Part shown: positions 1 to 7,665 of the stretch, in pieces
How the letters are laid out: each line of letters starts with the position of its first letter
How positions within the stretch are numbered: the first letter of the stretch is position 1
Source: Hyphomicrobiales bacterium
Lineage (GTDB): Bacteria; Pseudomonadota; Alphaproteobacteria; Rhizobiales; Rhizobiaceae
Direction of reading: 5' to 3'
NCBI GenBank assembly: GCA_900470805.1
Contig: UCCA01000020.1
Span: forward strand, 62,001 to 126,000
Length of the DNA: 64,000 nucleotides
Program-made: the position numbers and the translations under genes
Notes under the pieces: model-generated
What the model saw: the letters and a program-made list of their open reading frames with translations, nothing else
Told to the model about the DNA's origin: nothing
Databases searched by the model: none

Positions 1-90
1 ACCGCGCGGCAGGCGGAGAAGGCGGTGACCGCCTTCCTCCGGCTCTACGGCACGGAGAAGGCGCTGGCCGAGATGCCGGCCATCGTCTGA
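1..90 (+). CDS. C-terminal end of a protein cut by the window edge (possibly a TetR-type regulator)
   Basis: An open frame runs in from the left edge and ends at TGA 88-90, giving 29 residues. The composition is helical (AEKAVTAFLRLYG), which would fit the last helix of a TetR-family regulator, but this is too short to assign. It lies 58 bases upstream of ilvC on the same strand. The frame and the stop are seen; the family is a guess. Confidence 0.4.
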   Translation, partial: TARQAEKAVTAFLRLYGTEKALAEMPAIV

Positions 91-148
91 CCACCAGTTT
101 ATCGAATACTGACAGTTTACAAGACAAGCAAAGGGAAGGAAAATTCAA

Positions 149-1168
149 ATGCGCGTCTATTACGATCGTGATGCTGATCTCAACCTCATCAAGTCCAAGA
201 ACGTCGTCATCGTCGGCTACGGCTCCCAGGGTCGCGCGCACGCGCTGAACCTGAAGGACAGCGGCCACGCCAACGTCGTCATCGCGCTCAAGGCAGAATC
301 GCCGACCGTCAAGAAGGCCGAAGCCGACGGCTTCAAGGTCATGACCGTTGCCGACGCCGCCAAGTGGGGCGACCTGCTGATGATGGCAACGCCTGACGAG
401 CTGCAGGCCGACATCTACAAGGCCGACATTGCCGGCAACATCCGCGACGGCGCGGCCATCGCTTTCGCACACGGCCTCAACGTTCATTTCGGCCTCATCG
501 AGCCGAAGTCGACGCTCGACGTCGTCATGATCGCGCCGAAGGGCCCGGGCCATACGGTTCGCGGCGAATACCAGAAGGGTGGCGGCGTTCCTTGCCTCGT
601 TGCCGTTCATCACAATGCTTCGGGCAACGCTCTTGAACTCGCGCTCTCCTACGCCTGCGGCGTTGGCGGCGGCCGTTCGGGCATCATCGAAACCAACTTC
701 CGCGAAGAGTGCGAAACCGACCTCTTCGGCGAACAGGTCGTTCTGTGCGGCGGTCTCGTCGAGCTGATCCGCGCCGGCTTCGAAACCCTGACGGAAGCAG
801 GCTACGCGCCTGAAATGGCCTACTTCGAGTGCCTGCACGAAGTGAAGCTCATCGTCGACCTGATCTATGAAGGCGGCATCGCCAACATGAACTACTCGAT
901 CTCGAACACGGCAGAGTGGGGCGAATACGTCACCGGCCCGCGCATCATCACGGCTGAGACCAAGGCTGAAATGAAGCGCGTCCTCGCCGACATCCAGACC
1001 GGCAAGTTCACGTCTGATTGGATGCAGGAATACAAGGCGGGCGGCTCGCGCTTCAAGGGCATCCGCCGCATGAACGACAACCACCAGATCGAAGAAGTCG
1101 GCGCCAAGCTGCGCGGCATGATGCCCTGGATCGGCAAGAACAAGCTGGTCGACAAGTCGGTCAACTAA
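149..1168 (+). CDS. ilvC: Ketol-acid reductoisomerase (NADP+), class I
   Basis: Second enzyme of isoleucine and valine synthesis: it isomerises and reduces acetolactate or acetohydroxybutyrate to the dihydroxy acid, using NADPH and Mg2+ in the cytoplasm. The 339 residues match the short class I form. The N-terminal Rossmann fold carries GYGSQGRAHALNL (about residues 23-35). The C-terminal knotted domain shows the Mg/catalytic segment NFREECETDLFGEQ (about 180-195), and APKGPGH holds the catalytic-domain lysine near 130. The ATG at 149 follows an AGGGAAGGA ribosome site. ilvE lies about 1.7 kb away on the other strand, so branched-chain genes are near each other but not in one operon. A terminator hairpin follows. 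Confidence 0.98.
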   Translation: MRVYYDRDADLNLIKSKNVVIVGYGSQGRAHALNLKDSGHANVVIALKAESPTVKKAEADGFKVMTVADAAKWGDLLMMATPDELQADIYKADIAGNIRDGAAIAFAHGLNVHFGLIEPKSTLDVVMIAPKGPGHTVRGEYQKGGGVPCLVAVHHNASGNALELALSYACGVGGGRSGIIETNFREECETDLFGEQVVLCGGLVELIRAGFETLTEAGYAPEMAYFECLHEVKLIVDLIYEGGIANMNYSISNTAEWGEYVTGPRIITAETKAEMKRVLADIQTGKFTSDWMQEYKAGGSRFKGIRRMNDNHQIEEVGAKLRGMMPWIGKNKLVDKSVN

Positions 1169-1193
1169 GTTTTTCTATTTTTCCAATTGATGG

Positions 1194-1219
1194 AGGCCGG
1201 TGCGAAAGCGCCGGCCTTT
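1194..1219. terminator. Rho-independent terminator after ilvC, shared with the convergent methyltransferase
   Basis: The arms AGGCCGGTGC and GCGCCGGCCT pair around a GAAA tetraloop, followed by a short T-run. It sits 25 bases past the ilvC stop and overlaps the stop of the minus-strand methyltransferase, so it may act in both directions. Confidence 0.75.
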
Positions 1220-1805
1220 ATCGTTTGGCGGTTACGCCCAGCCAGCGGGTCGGTTTGCCATCATAACCGCTGCCGTCACGCTCGGAGATGGTGACGTCGT
1301 GCCATCCTGCATTCATCAGCATGCCGGACAGGAGATCGGCGGCTGGATAGTTGTAGTAACGGCCGAACTCGTCATGGCCTTCGGCGTGGCCGGCCTTGAA
1401 GGTGGCGTGGAAAATGCCGCCCGGCTTGCAGGCGCGCAAAATCCGAGAGAACACGTCCGGCAGCAAAGCTCGCGGCACGTGCAGCAGGCTCGCCTCGGCC
1501 CAGATGCCTTCGAACATCTCTTCCTTGTCGAGTTGCTCGAAGCGGATGATTTCGACGGGGCGACCGAGTAGAACTTCCGCCTGTCTGGCGAGTTCGATGG
1601 ACCCGTCGGTGGGGCTCACATCGAAGCCTCGCTCCATCATGTAGGCGCTATCCTGACCGCCGCCGCAGCCGAGTTCAAGGATGGCTGCGCCCTCAGGCAG
1701 AGCGGTGAGAAATGTATCCAGTCTTGCTTTCGGCAACCTGCGCTCACGCGCAGCGTAGGCGGCGGCGTTGTCCGCGTAGAATGAAGTTGTCGCATCGTTC
1801 GACAT
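1218..1805 (-). CDS. Class I SAM-dependent methyltransferase
   Basis: Small soluble methyltransferase of 195 residues. The glycine-rich SAM-binding motif I reads ILELGCGGGQDS (about residues 41-52), followed by an acidic motif II region (VSPTDGS). The rest resembles the UbiE/Tam-like Methyltransf_11/25 fold. The C-terminal part (GWHDVTISERDGSGYDGKPTRWLGV) may contribute substrate contacts, but nothing identifies the substrate. The ATG at 1805 is preceded by a weak GGGATAAG site. It converges on ilvC and shares its terminator. No neighbour suggests a pathway. Confidence 0.85.
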   Translation of the reverse strand: MSNDATTSFYADNAAAYAARERRLPKARLDTFLTALPEGAAILELGCGGGQDSAYMMERGFDVSPTDGSIELARQAEVLLGRPVEIIRFEQLDKEEMFEGIWAEASLLHVPRALLPDVFSRILRACKPGGIFHATFKAGHAEGHDEFGRYYNYPAADLLSGMLMNAGWHDVTISERDGSGYDGKPTRWLGVTAKR

Positions 1806-1895
1806 CGAGCTTATCCCTGCTGCTGAGCAGGGGCATAGTCAGTCGGGTTCGACTTGGCTGTCAATCTAATGGTGGCTGCCGTGGACGCCGGATCG

Positions 1896-2153
1896 TCACA
1901 CCGAACGCCGGCCGCTGACTGCGTGATACAGCCAGAGCACCACCACCGCGCCGATTACCGCCACCACAAGGCTATAGATGTTGAAGCCGGTGACGCCAGA
2001 GGCGCCGAAGAACGTGAAGATGACGCCGCCGACGATGGCGCCGACGATGCCGAGGACGATGTCCATCAACATGCCCGAACCGGTCTTGTTGACGATCTTG
2101 CTGCCGATGAAACCGGCGATCAGGCCAAGAATAATCCAACCGATGACAGACAT
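1896..2153 (-). CDS. GlsB/YeaQ/YmgE-family stress-response membrane protein
   Basis: An 85-residue inner-membrane protein with three hydrophobic helices: IGWIILGLIAGFIGSKI, MDIVLGIVGAIVGGVIF and YSLVVAVIGAVVVLWLY. Glycine-zipper spacing and length are typical of the transglycosylase-associated/GlsB family, small membrane proteins often induced by general stress; their biochemical role is not settled. I chose the ATG at 2153 because AAGGAGGGG lies just upstream and the helix starts at once. A longer frame back to 2249 lacks a ribosome site and adds a non-conserved extension. Confidence 0.88.
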   Translation of the reverse strand: MSVIGWIILGLIAGFIGSKIVNKTGSGMLMDIVLGIVGAIVGGVIFTFFGASGVTGFNIYSLVVAVIGAVVVLWLYHAVSGRRSV

Positions 2154-2296
2154 CTTTCGCACCCCTCCTTGAATAGCCGGACAATCCGACCATGTTTCAG
2201 TATGAGCTAAAGTTATGGTGCGGGAATTCAAGGCTCGCCTGAGCCTCATGTTGCATTTTTACTCTTCGTTTCAAAACACTACCGAAGGAGGATGAC

Positions 2297-2782
2297 ATGG
2301 GACTGTTTGATGATGCCGTTCCCGGTGGGAACATCTCGAAACCCATCATGATCGCGCTCGGCGCGCTGCTGGTCGGCAAGCTGCTTGGCGGCAAGAGCGA
2401 GCCGGAAGAGGCCCAGCGACCGGGGCAGCCCGCCAATGCGGGTGCTGACGACGGCGGGTTATTGGGAAATCTCGGTGGTCTGGCCGGCGGCCTCGGTGGG
2501 CTGGGCGGATTAGGCGGGCTGCTTGGCAAGCTGGCGGAGGCGGGCCAGGGATCGGTTGCCGATTCCTGGGTGAAGCCCGGCCAGAACGAGCCAATCGCGC
2601 CCGGGCATCTGGAAAACGCGCTGGGTTCACAGACGATCAGCGATCTGGCGCGGCAGGCGGGGATCAGCGAGCAGGAATTGCTGGCGCAGCTTTCGAAGGT
2701 GCTGCCGGCCGTGGTGGACAAGTTGACGCCGCAGGGGCAGATCCCTAGCCAGGCACAGATCGCGTCGCTGTTGCGCTCCTGA
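2297..2782 (+). CDS. YidB/DUF937-family protein
   Basis: A 161-residue protein. The first third is low complexity, with a Gly-Leu repeat (NLGGLAGGLGGLGGLGGLLG, about residues 57-76). The C-terminal half (about 95-158) has the YidB/DUF937 pattern, with PGHLENALGSQTISDLARQAG followed by LLAQLSKVLPAVVDKLTPQG. A strong AAGGAGGATGAC site precedes the ATG. The function of the family is unknown. It is transcribed toward ilvE, separated by a terminator hairpin. Confidence 0.85.
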   Translation: MGLFDDAVPGGNISKPIMIALGALLVGKLLGGKSEPEEAQRPGQPANAGADDGGLLGNLGGLAGGLGGLGGLGGLLGKLAEAGQGSVADSWVKPGQNEPIAPGHLENALGSQTISDLARQAGISEQELLAQLSKVLPAVVDKLTPQGQIPSQAQIASLLRS

Positions 2783-2827
2783 AGACGAGACGCAGCGGGG
2801 CACGTTGCCCGATCGCTGCCCAATGAA

Positions 2828-2860
2828 AAGCCGGCAGAGGTGACAACCTTGCCGGCGTTT
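2828..2860. terminator. Hairpin terminator between yidB-like gene and ilvE
   Basis: GCCGGC (2830-2835) pairs with GCCGGC (2851-2856), and AGGT pairs with ACCT inside. A short T-run follows on the plus strand and CTTTTCATT on the minus. It lies between convergent genes and probably serves both. Confidence 0.65.
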
Positions 2861-2889
2861 CGTCGTTATCGAATCCGTTCAGTGGCCGA

Positions 2890-3990
2890 TCAGGCCATGA
2901 TGCGGCGTGTCCAGCCGCGCTGGTCGTTGGTGACGCCCTTCTGCAGGCCGACCAGTTCGTTGCGCAGGTCCGTCGTCAGCTTGCCGGTCTGGCCATCGCC
3001 GACCTTGAATTCGCCGCCAGCGTGGCGGACGAGACCGATTCCCGCGAGCACGGCGGCAGTGCCGCAGGCGAAGGCTTCGACCAGCTTGCCGCTTGCCGCA
3101 TCAGCCTGCCATTCCGCGAAGGAATAGCGTCTCTGATCGACCTTGAGACCTTTTTCCTCGGCAAGAACGATGACCGAGGCACGGGTGATGCCCGGCAGGA
3201 TCGTGCCGCCAAGCGGCGGGGTGACCACGGTGCCGTCGTTCATGACGAAGAAGACGTTCATGCCGCCGAGTTCCTCGACCCAGCGATGTTCCGCCGCATC
3301 GAGGAAGACGACCTGATCGCATTCCTTCTTGGCGGCTTCCGCCTGCGCCACGAGGCTGGCCGCGTAGTTGCCGCCACATTTGGCAGCACCGGTGCCGCCT
3401 GCCGCCGCCCGGGTGAATTCTGTCTCGACCCAGAGCGATACCGCCTTGGCGCCGCCCTTGAAGTACGCGCCGACGGGGGAGGCGATCACGCAGAAGACAT
3501 ACTCCAGCGCCGGGCGAACGCCGAGAAAGGCCTCGTTGGCGAACATGAAGGGGCGAAGATAGAGGCTGCCGTCGCCAGACGGGATCCACGCCTTGTCGAT
3601 GCGCACAAGCTCCTCTACCGCCTTGAGGAAGAGCTCTTCCGGAACGGGCGGCATGGCCATGCGCTCGGCCGACTTGTTGAAGCGGCGGGCATTTTCTTCC
3701 GGACGGAAGAGCAGGATGCGACCGTCTTCGGCCTTGTAGGCCTTCATGCCTTCAAAGATTTCCTGGGCGTAGTGCAGCACGGCGCTGGCCGGGTCGAGTT
3801 CAAGCGGGCGCCGCGGCGTAACCTTGGCGTCGTGCCAGCCGTTGTCGGGCGTCCAGCGTGCCAGCACCATGTGGTCGGTGAAGACCTTTCCGAAGCCCGG
3901 CGTTTCCAGTGCCTTGACGCGGTCGGCGTCCGAGACCGGCGACGTATGGAATTCTATTCTGATTTCTGGCGTGTTGGACGACGCGGTCAT
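2890..3990 (-). CDS. ilvE: Branched-chain amino acid aminotransferase (class IV PLP enzyme)
   Basis: Transfers the amino group between glutamate and the branched-chain 2-oxo acids, the last step of Leu/Ile/Val synthesis. The 366-residue length and motifs are those of the long (BCAT-type, about 360 aa) group: FEGMKAYK near residue 82, LYLRPFMFA and GVRPALEYVF in the middle, the PLP-lysine segment GAAKCGGNYAASL, and EELGGMNVFF later on. The ATG at 3990 has GAAGG at good spacing. A GTG three codons upstream (3999) overlaps that site and is less likely. It is divergent from the PLP aminotransferase at 4191, across about 200 bases that must hold both promoters. Confidence 0.96.
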   Translation of the reverse strand: MTASSNTPEIRIEFHTSPVSDADRVKALETPGFGKVFTDHMVLARWTPDNGWHDAKVTPRRPLELDPASAVLHYAQEIFEGMKAYKAEDGRILLFRPEENARRFNKSAERMAMPPVPEELFLKAVEELVRIDKAWIPSGDGSLYLRPFMFANEAFLGVRPALEYVFCVIASPVGAYFKGGAKAVSLWVETEFTRAAAGGTGAAKCGGNYAASLVAQAEAAKKECDQVVFLDAAEHRWVEELGGMNVFFVMNDGTVVTPPLGGTILPGITRASVIVLAEEKGLKVDQRRYSFAEWQADAASGKLVEAFACGTAAVLAGIGLVRHAGGEFKVGDGQTGKLTTDLRNELVGLQKGVTNDQRGWTRRIMA

Positions 3991-4190
3991 TTCTGGCACC
4001 TTCGTAGGCTGTTGGTTCGCGGCGGGGACACTACTGCCGCCGGATATGATTTGAAAAGGCCGATTCTAGCTCAAATCGGTATTCTTCTGAGCGAAATTGT
4101 CACGGTAGCAGACAAATAGGTCAGCAATGTTGACTTATCATTTGTTGCGTGGTCTTGTCCACTAAAGACAAAAAATTACGAGGAAGCCCC

Positions 4191-5414
4191 ATGCTGAATT
4201 GGGAAAACATCTTTGCAACGCGCTCTTCGCGCATGCGTGCTTCGGAAATCCGCGAGCTCCTGAAGCTGCTGGACCAGCCCGATATCATTTCTTTCGCGGG
4301 CGGCATTCCGGATCCTGCGCTGTTTCCCGACAAGGAATTCAAGCAGGCCTATGTCGATATCTTCGACAGCACGGCCGTCAACTCGGCGCTGCAGTACTCC
4401 GTCAGCGAAGGCTACAAGCCGCTGCGCGAATGGCTGGTCGGCGAGATGGGCAAGCTTGGGATTGCCTGCGGTCTCGACAATGTTTTCATCGTCTCCGGCT
4501 CGCAGCAGGGGCTGGATTATCTTGGCAAGCTGTTCCTGTCGCCCCACGATACCGCTCTGGTTACGTGGCCGACCTATCTCGGCGCGCTGCAGGCGTTCAA
4601 CGCCTATGAGCCGGCCTACGACCAGTTGGCCCCCAACGGTAACCGCACGCCGGCCTCCTATCAGGCGCAGGCGGCGGAAGCGGGCGGCAAGGTGAAGTTC
4701 GCCTATCTCTCCGCCGATTTTTCCAACCCGACCGGCGAGACCGTCGACCGTGCAGGGCGCGAGAAGCTGATCAAGCTTGGCGACGAGATGGATATCGCCA
4801 TCATCGAGGACGCGGCTTATCAGTCGCTACGCTATGACGGCGAGGCGATCCCGCCGATCCTGGCGCTGGAAATTGCCCAGAAGGGCGATATCGAGAAGAC
4901 GCGGACGATCTATTGCGGTTCGTTCTCGAAGACGCTGGCGCCGGGTCTGCGCGTCGGCTTCATCGTCGCCAACGCGGCCGTCATCCGCAAGCTAGTGCTG
5001 ATGAAGCAGGCGGCCGATCTGCATTCCTCGACGATCAACCAGATCGCCATCGCCGAGGTCGCGAAAAAGGGTTTTGACGCACAGGTCGCCAAGATCAGGG
5101 GTGCCTACAGCAAGCGTCGCGACACGATGCTGGCGGCGCTTGAAACGCACATGCCTGAAGGCGTCAGCTGGACGAAGCCGGAAGGCGGGATGTTCGTCTG
5201 GGTAACGCTGCCCGAGGGCATGGACGGAGCGAAGCTGCTCGCCAAGTCGATCGAGACCGTCAAGGTCGCCTTCGTGCCGGGCCGGGCTTTCTTTGCCGAT
5301 GGCTCCGGTGAGAACACGCTGCGCATGAGCTTCTCGTCGAGCAACGAGGAGAAGATCGTGGACGGCATCGCACGTCTCGGCAAGTTGATCGCAAGCGAAA
5401 TCGGCGGCCGCTAG
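4191..5414 (+). CDS. PLP-dependent aminotransferase, class I/II (2-aminoadipate/aromatic or valine-pyruvate-type)
   Basis: A 407-residue fold-type I aminotransferase of the MocR-related group. Visible landmarks are ISFAGGIPDPALFP near the N-terminus, SGSQQGLDYLGKLF (cofactor phosphate loop), LSADFSNPTGETV, the PLP aspartate and Tyr in IIEDAAYQSLRYDG, the Schiff-base lysine in GSFSKTLAPGLRVGF (about residue 247) and the carboxylate-binding Arg in NTLRMSFSS. Such enzymes act on 2-aminoadipate, leucine, aromatic amino acids or alanine-type donors; sequence does not choose among them. The ATG at 4191 follows GAGGAAG; an upstream GTG (4149) lacks a site. Convergent with the aldo/keto reductase. 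Confidence 0.9.
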   Translation: MLNWENIFATRSSRMRASEIRELLKLLDQPDIISFAGGIPDPALFPDKEFKQAYVDIFDSTAVNSALQYSVSEGYKPLREWLVGEMGKLGIACGLDNVFIVSGSQQGLDYLGKLFLSPHDTALVTWPTYLGALQAFNAYEPAYDQLAPNGNRTPASYQAQAAEAGGKVKFAYLSADFSNPTGETVDRAGREKLIKLGDEMDIAIIEDAAYQSLRYDGEAIPPILALEIAQKGDIEKTRTIYCGSFSKTLAPGLRVGFIVANAAVIRKLVLMKQAADLHSSTINQIAIAEVAKKGFDAQVAKIRGAYSKRRDTMLAALETHMPEGVSWTKPEGGMFVWVTLPEGMDGAKLLAKSIETVKVAFVPGRAFFADGSGENTLRMSFSSSNEEKIVDGIARLGKLIASEIGGR

Positions 5415-5434
5415 GCCACCGACTATTACGACAT

Positions 5435-6493
5435 TTACTTGTTCAGGTGGGGGCCGAGCAGCGACAGGTCGGCCTCGCTGAGCCTGTCCGCGGCGGTGTT
5501 GCGCTGGTGCCAGTAGGGATAGAGCAGTTGCGGCAGGCTGACGTCGTCGAGACGTTGGCGCTCTTCGCCCGAGAGCTTGAAATCGGCGGCGGCGAGGTTG
5601 TCGCGGAACTGCTCTTCCGTCCGTCCACCAATAATCACAGATGTCACCGCTTGGCGACCGATCAGCCATGAGAGCGCCACCTGGGCGGCGCTGACACCCC
5701 TGATGTCGCCGATGGAGACGAGGGTTTCCACGATATTCCAGAGACGGTCCTCGTCGCGGATCGGCGGCTCGGTCCAGCCGGCGAACTGGCGGGTGCCCTC
5801 GGGCGCCGCCTGGTTGCGGCGATGCTTGCCGGAGAGCAGGCCGCCGGCGATCGGGCTCCAGACGAGGACGCCGAGGCCTTGGTCGAGGCTGATGGGCAGG
5901 AGCTCGTATTCGGCGTCGCGGGCCTCCAGCGTGTAGTGGATCTGCTGGCTGACGAAGCGTTCGCGGTGCTCGCGTTCGCTAACCCCCAGAGCCTTCATGA
6001 TGTGCCAGCCGGAGAAGTTCGAGCATCCGACGTAGCGGACCTTGCCCTGTTTCACCAGCGTGTCGAGCGCTTCCAGCGTCTCTTCGAGCGGCGTCTGGCC
6101 GTCCCATTCGTGCAGCTGGTAGAGGTCGATGACGTCGGTCTTCAGGCGTTTGAGGCTGGCCTCGCAGGCGCTGATCAGGTGATAGCGCGAGTTGCCGGCA
6201 TCGTTCGGGCCGTCGCCCATCGGGAAGCGCGCCTTGGTGGCGATCAGCGTACCGTTCTTTCTGACGCCCCCGAGGATTTCGCCGATGATCTCTTCCGATG
6301 CACCGGATGAATAGACGTCGGCGGTGTCGATCAGGTTGACGCCGGCTTCGATGCAGATGTCGACGAGGCGGCGGGCTTCGGAGACGCCGAGATCGCCGAC
6401 GGTCCTTGCCCATCCCTTGCCGCCGAAGGTCATGGTGCCCATGGTAAGGGTTGATACTCTGAGGCCCGAGCGGCCAAGCTGACGATATTCCAT
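5435..6493 (-). CDS. Aldo/keto reductase
   Basis: A 352-residue NADP(H)-dependent (beta/alpha)8 oxidoreductase. Catalytic residues are visible: Asp and Tyr in NLIDTADVYSSGASEE (about residues 51-66), Lys in ATKARFPMG and His in YQLHEWDG. The cofactor-binding end has SVIIGGRTEEQFRDNL, typical of the AKR11-14/YajO-like group. The ATG at 6493 has a good GGAGG site; a longer frame to 6592 has none. The natural substrate cannot be read from the sequence. Confidence 0.9.
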   Translation of the reverse strand: MEYRQLGRSGLRVSTLTMGTMTFGGKGWARTVGDLGVSEARRLVDICIEAGVNLIDTADVYSSGASEEIIGEILGGVRKNGTLIATKARFPMGDGPNDAGNSRYHLISACEASLKRLKTDVIDLYQLHEWDGQTPLEETLEALDTLVKQGKVRYVGCSNFSGWHIMKALGVSEREHRERFVSQQIHYTLEARDAEYELLPISLDQGLGVLVWSPIAGGLLSGKHRRNQAAPEGTRQFAGWTEPPIRDEDRLWNIVETLVSIGDIRGVSAAQVALSWLIGRQAVTSVIIGGRTEEQFRDNLAAADFKLSGEERQRLDDVSLPQLLYPYWHQRNTAADRLSEADLSLLGPHLNK

Positions 6494-6670
6494 TGGTGGT
6501 CCTCCAATCCCGAAATGAAAAATGAAAACGTCGGCTAGAAGATAGCGGCGTGCGAGGAGGGTCAAGGGCAGTGATCGACGTGCCTCATCCATCGGAGGGG
6601 GCGACTGTCACAATCATGTTAAGCCAGGTGTCTATGGAACGGGCCTTCCATCACGCCGAGGGCATCATCC

Positions 6671-7648
6671 ATGAAGACCATCGTTTCCGCCGCAGCATTG
6701 CTTGCTGCCTCTCTGTTCGCCATCCCGGCATCCGCCGAAAATCTGGTGCTCTACACCAGCCAGCCGAACGAGGATGCGCAGGCAACCGTCGATGGCTTCA
6801 TGGCCGCCAACCCTGATATCAAGGTCGACTGGGTGCGCGACGGGACACCGAAGATCATGGCCAAGCTGCAGGCAGAGATCGAAGCCGGAAACCCGGTTGC
6901 CGACGTTCTCCTGATCGCCGACACGGTCACGCTGGAGCGTCTCAAGGAAGCCGGCAAGCTGATGGCCTACAAGTCGCCCGAGGCCGCCAACTACGACGCG
7001 TCGTTGTTTGATGCCGACGGCTATTATTACTCGACCAAGCTGATCACGACGGGCATCATCTACAACACCTCCGCCACGCTGAAGCCGACCAGCTGGAAGG
7101 ACCTCACCAAGCCTGAAGCCAAGGGCCTCGTCACCATGCCGAGCCCGCTGACCTCGGGTGCCGCGCTGATCCACGCTCAGACGCTCGCCGGCGTCGATGG
7201 TCTCGGATGGGACTTCTACAAGGATCTGGCCGGCAACGGCGCCACCGCCGCCGGCGGCAACGGTGCGATCCTCAAGGCCGTTGCCTCCGGCGAGAAGGCC
7301 TATGGCATGATCGTCGACTATATGCCGATCCGCGAGAAGGCGAAGGGCGCGCCGGTCGAGTTCGTCTTCCCTGCTGAAGGCGTGTCCGCTGTGACCGAGC
7401 CGGTAGGAATTTTGTCGACCGCCAAGAACGCCGACGCCGCCAAGAAGTTCGTCGATTACGTGCTTTCGGAAAAGGGCCAGGAGGGCTTCCTGAAGCTCGG
7501 CTATATCCCGGCGCGCAACGGCATGAAGGTTCCGGAAGGTTTCCCGGCTCGCGATACGATCAAGGTCCTGCCGATCAATGCCGCGACCGCCCTGAAGAGC
7601 ACCGATGCCGATCTTAAGACCTTCTCCGGCATTTACGGCTCGAACTGA
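6671..7648 (+). CDS. ABC transporter periplasmic binding protein (FbpA/AfuA-type, Fe3+ or phosphonate/phosphoester)
   Basis: A 325-residue extracytoplasmic binding protein with a signal peptide (MKTIVSAAALLAASLFAIPASA, cleavage after ASA). It shows the class II periplasmic-binding fold: LVLYTSQPNEDAQATVDGFM at the start and DGTPKIMAKLQAEIE next. It is the first gene of an importer operon with the fused permease and the ATPase. Relatives carry ferric ion, 2-aminoethylphosphonate or phosphorylated sugars. I could not align the Tyr pair used by ferric binders with confidence, so the ligand stays open. Upstream (6494-6670) is a 177-base gap that should contain the promoter. Confidence 0.88.
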   Translation: MKTIVSAAALLAASLFAIPASAENLVLYTSQPNEDAQATVDGFMAANPDIKVDWVRDGTPKIMAKLQAEIEAGNPVADVLLIADTVTLERLKEAGKLMAYKSPEAANYDASLFDADGYYYSTKLITTGIIYNTSATLKPTSWKDLTKPEAKGLVTMPSPLTSGAALIHAQTLAGVDGLGWDFYKDLAGNGATAAGGNGAILKAVASGEKAYGMIVDYMPIREKAKGAPVEFVFPAEGVSAVTEPVGILSTAKNADAAKKFVDYVLSEKGQEGFLKLGYIPARNGMKVPEGFPARDTIKVLPINAATALKSTDADLKTFSGIYGSN

Positions 7649-7665
7649 GCGCCTGACATAAATTG

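Noticed and set aside
3022..4119. 365-codon open frame on the plus strand opposite ilvE
   Set aside because: It lies antisense to a clearly conserved gene and its translation has no domain pattern; it is an effect of high GC.
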